Below, in pieces: positions 12,023-17,149 of a stretch of DNA of 17,149 nt. The position numbers and the translations under genes were made by a program. A model generated the notes under the pieces. It did not search any database and was not told the origin of the DNA. It saw nothing but the letters and a program-made list of their open reading frames with translations. The number at the start of each line of letters is the position of its first letter. The stretch's first letter is position 1. Source of the DNA: UBA11574 sp964591175 (GTDB lineage Bacteria; Desulfobacterota; Desulfobacteria; Desulfobacterales; UBA11574); assembly GCA_964591175.1 (NCBI GenBank), contig CAZQAF010000076.1, positions 1 through 17,149 on the forward strand, given 5' to 3'.

Positions 12023-14149
12023 TTACTGCGATGAAACCTCCATCAATGCGGATTCAATATCTTTACTTTCAATGCGAACCTTAACCTTTTCGGGTTTATT
12101 GCCTTTTGCTTTTTCAACGGCCCGGCGCACAGCGTTGAGAGCGGCTTTGTTGCAAACCGCAGCAATCTCGGCACCGCTGAAAGCTTCTGTCTTTGAAGCC
12201 AGTTCAGCCGAGTTGATACCGGATGCCAGGGGTTTCCCTTTAAAATGGATATCAAATATTTCTTTACGATCTTTTTCATCCGCCATGGGAATCTCCACGA
12301 TCGTATCAAAACGGCCGGGCCTGAGCACGGCCGGATCAAGCAGGTCCGACCTGTTGGTGGCACCGAGCACCAGAACCCCTTTCATTTCTTCAATCCCGTC
12401 GAGCTCTGCTAAAAATTGGCTCAGAACCCGCTCCGATACATGGGAATCCGACGAACCCATACTCCGTACGGGAACCAGCGCATCGATTTCATCAAAAAAA
12501 ATGATACAGGGTGCAGCCTGCCGCGCCTTCCGAAACACCTCCCGCACCCCCCTCTCGGATTCACCTACATACATGGAAAGGAGCGCCGGACCTTTCACTG
12601 ATATGAAGTTCACCCGGCTCTCATTGGCGATGGCTTTTGCAACCAACGTTTTACCGCATCCGGGAGGACCGGATACGAGGATTCCTTTGGGAGGTTTTGT
12701 CCCGGCTTGTTCGAAAAGAAGTGGGTATTTCAGGGGCCACTCCACCGCTTCCACCAGATGCGCTTTGATCGATCCTAGGCCGCCCACATCTTGCCAGCTC
12801 ACATTCGGAACTTCGACAAAGACCTCACGAATGGCGGACGGCTCAACCTCTCGAAGGGCAGATAGAAAGTCATCCATATATACTTCAAGTTTCGAAAGCT
12901 GCTCATAGGGGATATGGGTCAAAACAAAATCGATATCCGGCATGATACGTCGCAAACAGATCATTGCCGCTTCACGGCAAAGGGCCTCCAGGTCGGCGCC
13001 GACAAACCCGTGGGTGATCTCCGCCAAGTGGGACATATCAACCGCCTGTGCCAAGGGCATCCCCCGGCTGTGAATCTCCAGGATTTGCAGTCTTCCGTTG
13101 CGATCGGGGATCGGAATGGCGATCTCCCTGTCGAAACGTCCCGGCCGCCGCAATGCAGGATCCAGGGTATTGGGAATGTTTGTGGCGGCAATCACAATGA
13201 CATTCTGGCGTTTGTTAAGACCATCCATGAGGGCGAGAAGCTGCGCAACCACACGTTTTTCAACGTCTCCCACAACCTTTTCACGTTTTGGAGCGATGGC
13301 ATCGACTTCATCTATAAAGACAATGCTCGGCCCTTTGCGAGAGGCCTCTTCGAAGATCTTGCGTAAGTGCGCCTCACTTTCGCCGTAAAACTTGTGCACG
13401 ATCTCAGGGCCGTTTACAGAAAAAAAATTAGCCTCGGTCTCGTGGGCAATCGTCCTGGCGATTAGGGTTTTCCCGCATCCCGGAGGACCGTGGAGCAGCA
13501 CCCCTTTGGGCGGGTCGATCCCCAGCCGTTTAAACACCTCGGGATAACGCAAGGGGAGTTCAATCATTTCCCGGATACGCTGGAGCTGAGGTTTAAGGCC
13601 CCCGACGTCTTCGTATGAGACGGACCGAACCGTCTCTTCTTCTCGGCCCTTTCCGATCAAAAGCTGCGTCGTCGGATTAATGAGAACGGCTCCTTTGGGG
13701 GTTGTCTTTTCCACTTTAAAATCGGCGGATCGACTCCCGAACAGGGTGGCACGGATGCGGTCTTCTTCCACAACGGGCAAGCCGTCGAGGAGGCTGCCGA
13801 TATACTTCAAGTCTCGATCGGAAGGAACAATGTTGATGGGGGCAATGCAAACCTTTTGGGCGGACAGGCATTCGACCTTTCTGACATGCACGAACTCGTC
13901 GACCCCTGCACCCGCATTTTCCCGGGTAAGTCCATCCAGTTGAACACGGGACCGGCCGCGCAGTTCCTTATAAGCCGGCATTGCCTTGCACACCGTCCTT
14001 CGCTTCCCCTCAATCTCTACAATATCGCCGATGCTCACCTTGAGTTTCTCGATGTCTTCCGGTCCCATGCGGGCGAATGCCCGCCCCATGTCCTTGCTGA
14101 GGGCTTCGGCCACCTTTAGCTTTAATGTTAATTCTTCACCTCTGGCCAT
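12023..14149 (-). CDS. Two-ring AAA+ ATPase of the CDC48/VAT family
   Basis: The 708-residue protein has an N-domain (about 5-105, LTLKLKVAEALSKDMGRAFA, SIGDIVEIEG), then D1 and D2 AAA modules. Walker A motifs GPPGCGKT are at 221-228 and 494-501; Walker B are IVFIDE (276-281) and IIFFDE (549-554). Arginine fingers lie in LRRPGRFDRE (333-342) and VLRPGRFD (608-615). The pore loops are KFYG in D1 (253-256) and MYVG in D2 (526-529). The aromatic D1 pore loop is like archaeal VAT and unlike eukaryotic p97, where it is KLAG. The family unfolds and extracts proteins using ATP; here the likely clients are Gvp proteins or aggregates. The ATG at 14149 was chosen because AGGAG sits five bases before it; an upstream start would add 25 residues. 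It is coupled to gvpF/L copy 3. Confidence 0.94.
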   Translation of the reverse strand: MARGEELTLKLKVAEALSKDMGRAFARMGPEDIEKLKVSIGDIVEIEGKRRTVCKAMPAYKELRGRSRVQLDGLTRENAGAGVDEFVHVRKVECLSAQKVCIAPINIVPSDRDLKYIGSLLDGLPVVEEDRIRATLFGSRSADFKVEKTTPKGAVLINPTTQLLIGKGREEETVRSVSYEDVGGLKPQLQRIREMIELPLRYPEVFKRLGIDPPKGVLLHGPPGCGKTLIARTIAHETEANFFSVNGPEIVHKFYGESEAHLRKIFEEASRKGPSIVFIDEVDAIAPKREKVVGDVEKRVVAQLLALMDGLNKRQNVIVIAATNIPNTLDPALRRPGRFDREIAIPIPDRNGRLQILEIHSRGMPLAQAVDMSHLAEITHGFVGADLEALCREAAMICLRRIMPDIDFVLTHIPYEQLSKLEVYMDDFLSALREVEPSAIREVFVEVPNVSWQDVGGLGSIKAHLVEAVEWPLKYPLLFEQAGTKPPKGILVSGPPGCGKTLVAKAIANESRVNFISVKGPALLSMYVGESERGVREVFRKARQAAPCIIFFDEIDALVPVRSMGSSDSHVSERVLSQFLAELDGIEEMKGVLVLGATNRSDLLDPAVLRPGRFDTIVEIPMADEKDRKEIFDIHFKGKPLASGINSAELASKTEAFSGAEIAAVCNKAALNAVRRAVEKAKGNKPEKVKVRIESKDIESALMEVSSQ

Positions 14150-14249
14150 AAAAACTCCTAAAACCTTTTTGATCGGGATCTCCGCCACAGGGCACAGGCG
14201 GACAACTCCGACTTGCTCCGACAAGCTTTAACCTAAACTGGGCTAAGGT

Positions 14250-14759
14250 TTAATCAATACATTTAATTTCCAGGACACCATTGTTACATGAAACCTCCAT
14301 CTTTTCAGGTGGATAGGCTCTTGGCAAAAGAACTTCCTTGCAATACTTTTTGTCTCCCCTTTTAGCATTAATCGTAAGCAAATCATCCTTTATGTCGATT
14401 TGAACATCCTGGGTACCGATGCCCGGCATCTCAGCCACAACCAATGTGTGGTCTTCTTCTTCGAATACATCTACCATCGGCTCCCGAACCTCATGAACGA
14501 AAGATTCCCCGGTTTTTTCGTCCCTGCGGATATTCCCGAACGGCTCAACCTTGGCCCCTTCGCCCCCCAAACCGACTTTAACCGAAAATCCGTACACGCC
14601 CTTAACATCCTTATCCTTCCCATAAATTTCGCCGGCCCGGGAAAGTGATTCCCCCTTTTCGGCCAGCTCGCCGAGCTTTTCCAAAATATCCGTGACCCCC
14701 CCCAGAATTCCCCCAAAACCTGCCTTGAATCCATCCTTTCTATATCCTTTTTCACTCAT
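14250..14759 (-). CDS. gvpH: Hsp20-type small heat shock protein, GvpH-like
   Basis: The 169-residue protein has an alpha-crystallin domain from about 92 to the end: EPMVDVFEEEDHTLVVAEMP, GIGTQDVQIDIKDDLLTINA and the closing NNGVLEIKC strand. There is no C-terminal IxI extension, which is often needed for large oligomers. The N-terminal 90 residues are Gly-rich and helical (GFGGILGGVTDILEKLGELA), unlike general Hsp20s. GvpH of haloarchaea has an Hsp20-like domain and this gene lies in a gvp region, so GvpH-like is a fair name, though Hsp20 genes are common elsewhere. An AGGAGAGG ribosome binding site precedes the ATG, which overlaps the upstream regulator's stop as ATGA. A role as holdase for hydrophobic Gvp proteins is inferred. 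Confidence 0.85.
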   Translation of the reverse strand: MSEKGYRKDGFKAGFGGILGGVTDILEKLGELAEKGESLSRAGEIYGKDKDVKGVYGFSVKVGLGGEGAKVEPFGNIRRDEKTGESFVHEVREPMVDVFEEEDHTLVVAEMPGIGTQDVQIDIKDDLLTINAKRGDKKYCKEVLLPRAYPPEKMEVSCNNGVLEIKCID

Positions 14760-16180
14760 AATTCCTCTCCTTCTAACGGAATTTTCAATTTCTTAATCTT
14801 TTTGTGAATTGTTTTATAATCGATTTTAAGCAATCGGGCCGCTTTTGCCTTGTTTCCCCCTGAAAATTTAATCGCACGATTAATAACCTCTCGTTCAACG
14901 ACCCGGGTATGGTTTTTGATGATTTCTTTGAAGGAGTTGTCTTCCCACGGCATTGGTTTAATTTTCGGTATAAAGCATGTACCAGGCGTCGACGTTATCT
15001 CTTTATCCAGATGTATATCTGTTATGATATCATCGGCCAGTAAAACGGCCCTTCGAATAATGGATCTAAGCTGGCGGACATTTCCCGGCCAGCTAAAATC
15101 GATCAGACTTTGGAGGGCTGTTTCCGAAAAGTTTTTTACATTTTTATTCAATTCGACGTTTGTGAAATCCAGAAACCGTTTTGCCAAATAAGGAATGTCC
15201 TCTCTACGTTGTCGAAGCGGCGGAATAAAGATGACAAGCTCATTCAATCGATAGAAGAGATCATCGCGAAATTGGCCTGTTGCGGACACCGCCTTAAGAT
15301 CCTGGTTGCAAGCAACCAAGAGACGGACATTTATGTTCAGGGGTTTTGTGCCGCCGACCCGATAAAGTTTTTTCTCCTGAATCACTCGAAGGAGTTTGGC
15401 CTGAGAATGCATGGTCATGTTTGAAATCTCATCCAATAACAGTGTCCCCCCTTTGGCCTGTTCAAATTTTCCGGTCTTTTGGCTTGTCGCCCCGGTGAAG
15501 GCGCCCCTTTCATGGCCGAAAAATTCGTTTTCCAAAAGCGTATCCTGAATTGCCGCGCAATCGATGGCGATAAAAGGACCTGCTGATCGATGACTGGCCC
15601 GGTGAATGGATCGAGCCACAAGCTCCTTTCCGGACCCGGTTTCTCCCTGAATAACAACCGTGAAGTCTGATTTTGACACACGATTCACTTGTGAGATGAT
15701 CGAGCCGACGATATCGCTGGGCCCCATCGTTTTTCTTAAAGAAATATTATCGTCGAGTTGGCTGGATAGGTGTTTAATCTTTTTTTTGAGATTCCGTTCG
15801 GCGACCGCCCGACGCACAACCCGGATAACTTCATTGTGATCGAATGGTTTGGCCAGGTAATCATGAGCCCCTGCCCGCATCGCCTCCACAGCCCCGTTTA
15901 TATCGGCATGGGCGGTTATAATAATCACCGGAAGATCCGGATCCATCTCCTTCGCGGCTTTTAGGACCTCCAGTCCATCCATGCCCGGCATCTTGATATC
16001 CAACAACATCACGTCAGGCATTTTATCGTGGATCATTTTCATTGCGATATTCCCATCATACGCCACTTTGGATTTAAACCCTTCTTTCTTCACGAGACGG
16101 GCGAGAATTTCACAGATAAACGCCTCGTCATCAACGATAAAAATCCGTGTACTGTTCCTTTGCATCTTATTATTTTCCAT
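14756..16180 (-). CDS. NtrC-type sigma-54-dependent response regulator
   Basis: The 474-residue protein has three domains. The receiver (10-125) has D17/D18, phosphoacceptor D61 (LLDIKMPGMDG) and K111 (LAKPFD). A sigma-54 AAA+ domain (about 150-385) has Walker A GETGSGKE (179-186), GAFTGA intact at 226-231 and Walker B GGTLLLDE (244-251). A Fis-type helix-turn-helix ends the protein (GGNKAKAARLLKIDYKTIHK). It should bind DNA upstream of sigma-54 promoters and activate them when phosphorylated. The gvpA promoter at 7769-7784 is the obvious local target. It overlaps the preceding gene by 11 bases and the Hsp20 gene by four. Its cognate kinase may be the partly visible one at the window end or the soluble PAS kinase. 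Confidence 0.95.
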   Translation of the reverse strand: MENNKMQRNSTRIFIVDDEAFICEILARLVKKEGFKSKVAYDGNIAMKMIHDKMPDVMLLDIKMPGMDGLEVLKAAKEMDPDLPVIIITAHADINGAVEAMRAGAHDYLAKPFDHNEVIRVVRRAVAERNLKKKIKHLSSQLDDNISLRKTMGPSDIVGSIISQVNRVSKSDFTVVIQGETGSGKELVARSIHRASHRSAGPFIAIDCAAIQDTLLENEFFGHERGAFTGATSQKTGKFEQAKGGTLLLDEISNMTMHSQAKLLRVIQEKKLYRVGGTKPLNINVRLLVACNQDLKAVSATGQFRDDLFYRLNELVIFIPPLRQRREDIPYLAKRFLDFTNVELNKNVKNFSETALQSLIDFSWPGNVRQLRSIIRRAVLLADDIITDIHLDKEITSTPGTCFIPKIKPMPWEDNSFKEIIKNHTRVVEREVINRAIKFSGGNKAKAARLLKIDYKTIHKKIKKLKIPLEGEEL

Positions 16181-16787
16181 GATAAAGCGGCCGGTTGACA
16201 GGATAAATTACCCTGATATCCTTATGAAGTTGATTTTCCAATGTGTGAAGCATCCCCAAAAACAAGATTCCTTCTTCGCCGATTTGAAGAGTTTGATCGA
16301 TACGATCGGCTATGTATTGGTCACGTTTTCTGATTAATGCATCGGCCAGGGCTTTTCTGCGGGCTTCGATCTCACGACCTTGACGGATATCTTCGACGGT
16401 CATCCACTGTTTGATTAGACCATATTCTTCCACCAAAAGTTCAGAAGATTCTGTCCCCATGATCGTTGCCCCTCTTTCCATCAAGCGAAGAAGAAGCCGG
16501 TGATTCCTGCTCCCCGCCTTTGTGAGATCTCTGACAATCTCGGCCTCCCTGCCGCAAACCGGCAACCCATCCTGATAAAGGCGTACTTTCTCATATCGGA
16601 GGTCCAATCCCTCAATTGCCTGCTCAATTTCAGCCCACATCTTATTTATCAAATATATTTTACGCTTTAAGGACTTTTGTCCAAACTTCCTGAGGGTTGC
16701 ACGCTGCAAGGCATCGCTGAGCCCGCCCATATCGGCCTGGGTATGAATGACAGGAATGTATATCAGCGTTCTTTTAGGGTCTTTCAT
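16170..16787 (-). CDS. Conserved protein of unknown function, 205 residues
   Basis: I do not recognise a named family. The protein starts with RTLIYIPVIHTQADMGGLSD and has a conserved-looking centre, RYEKVRLYQDGLPVCGREAE and NHRLLLRLMERGATIMGTES. The C-terminus includes EEGILFLGMLHTLE and DIRVIYPVN. The alternating hydrophobic strands and helices suggest a compact alpha/beta domain. The ILFLGMLHTLE segment faintly recalls TraB/PrgY-type proteins, but I would not call it so. No signal peptide or membrane segment is visible. The ribosome binding site is weak. It overlaps the NtrC-type regulator by 11 bases and follows a kinase end, so it probably takes part in this signalling pathway. Confidence 0.8.
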   Translation of the reverse strand: MKDPKRTLIYIPVIHTQADMGGLSDALQRATLRKFGQKSLKRKIYLINKMWAEIEQAIEGLDLRYEKVRLYQDGLPVCGREAEIVRDLTKAGSRNHRLLLRLMERGATIMGTESSELLVEEYGLIKQWMTVEDIRQGREIEARRKALADALIRKRDQYIADRIDQTLQIGEEGILFLGMLHTLENQLHKDIRVIYPVNRPLYHGK

Positions 16788-16832
16788 GTCGGCCGTCTAT
16801 TTATCCTCTGACCCGGCATTGCTGAATTTAAA

Positions 16833-16849
16833 AAATCGTGAAACGATTT
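16833..16849 (-). terminator. AT-rich hairpin downstream of the partial kinase gene
   Basis: AAATCGT-GAA-ACGATTT is a perfect seven-base-pair inverted repeat. On the minus strand the second arm continues into a T6 run, as in a weak Rho-independent terminator. It lies in the 167-base gap (16788-16954) between the kinase end and the 205-residue protein. The same palindrome could instead be an operator for the downstream operon. Confidence 0.4.
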
Positions 16850-16954
16850 AATCGATGAACTTGCTTCCATAGCGCCGATTCCGTTATTCCGTAGTATAGG
16901 AACAATAACTCGATGTAAAAAATCTTAGGGGCGTGACCTCGATTGGAATTAAAA

Positions 16955-17149
16955 TCAGATAAAGGGGTGTTGCTTTAAAACCAGATTTCTCCCCCCACCG
17001 AGTTCATTCAAAGAAGCCTGTTCTTTCTGCGCGAACTCTTTACCTCCCACGGCTTTGGGCAAATAAATCTTGAAAATCGTTCCTTGCCCCGGTTCGCTGC
17101 AAACCCGGATGTCCCCCTTGCTTTGCTTGACGATGTCATACACCGTAAA
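16955..17149 (-). CDS. C-terminal end of a sensor histidine kinase, possibly a truncated hybrid
   Basis: Only the last 64 residues are visible. They begin FTVYDIVKQSKGDIRVCSEP and continue with GQGTIFKIYLPKA. This is the end of a HATPase domain after the G2 box, as in the common pattern TVYGIVKQSGGxIxVYSEPG. In hybrid kinases of this type a linker rich in Glu and Leu then leads into a receiver domain starting with a GxETxLLVEDE-like strand. Here ASLNELGGGRNLVL follows and then KQHPFI and a stop, as if the receiver had been lost at its first strand. Whether it has a membrane sensor cannot be seen. It may phosphorylate the NtrC-type regulator encoded downstream. Confidence 0.85.
   Translation of the reverse strand, partial: FTVYDIVKQSKGDIRVCSEPGQGTIFKIYLPKAVGGKEFAQKEQASLNELGGGRNLVLKQHPFI

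Noticed and set aside
11895..12908. 337-residue open frame on the plus strand
   Set aside because: It is antisense to the D2 part of the CDC48-like gene and the start of gvpF/L copy 3; composition is that of a shadow frame.
16863..16876. Second sigma-54 promoter upstream of the 205-residue protein gene
   Set aside because: GG and GC have the right ten-base spacing, but the rest (CGGCGC, AAGC) matches the consensus poorly; chance occurrence is likely.

Overview
The window holds most of a gas vesicle (gvp) gene cluster together with its own regulatory and chaperone genes. Every credible gene lies on the minus strand, so the cluster reads from high to low coordinates. GvpA, GvpN, GvpG, GvpK, GvpJ, GvpS and three GvpF/GvpL-type proteins are recognisable from sequence. 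Three features suggest a Gram-negative, deltaproteobacterial (Desulfobacterota-type) host: PAS histidine kinases with an NtrC-type sigma-54 activator, a -24/-12 promoter, and intergenic gaps filled with short degenerate repeats. This host assignment is inference; no taxonomic marker is present.

Regulatory and chaperone block (about 17149 to 7911). It begins with the C-terminal end of a histidine kinase. Next come a 205-residue conserved protein of unknown function, an NtrC-type sigma-54 response regulator, an Hsp20/GvpH-like small heat shock protein and a two-ring AAA+ ATPase of the CDC48/VAT type. A GvpF/L protein, a solo receiver, a second GvpF/L protein, a soluble PAS histidine kinase and another solo receiver follow. 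Several joins overlap or nearly touch (11 nt overlap, ATGA overlap, 2 nt gap), so much of the block is probably co-transcribed.

Promoter region (7695-7910). A near-consensus sigma-54 promoter sits about 75 bp upstream of gvpA. Inverted repeats upstream of it could be activator sites. The simplest model is that one or both kinases act on the NtrC-type regulator, which drives sigma-54-dependent transcription of gvpA.

Structural and assembly operon (7694 to 1). The order is gvpA; a GvpC-like coiled-coil protein with 33/40-residue repeats and a C-terminal helix-hairpin-helix; gvpN; a 110-residue basic helical protein; a CxxC zinc-ribbon microprotein; gvpF/L; gvpG; a tandem ArsA/Get3-like ATPase; gvpS; gvpK; gvpJ; a small gene with an apparent frameshift; and the first codons of one more gene. 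A 10-bp-stem hairpin just after gvpA could keep the major shell protein more abundant than the downstream products.

The least conventional content is the set of protein-handling ATPases beside the canonical GvpN: a Get3-like protein with a CxxC in each half and a CDC48/VAT-like unfoldase, plus the Hsp20. Together they suggest a chaperone pathway for the very hydrophobic GvpA-family proteins. No rRNA, tRNA, CRISPR array or transposase was seen. The longest gap between genes is about 215 bp.
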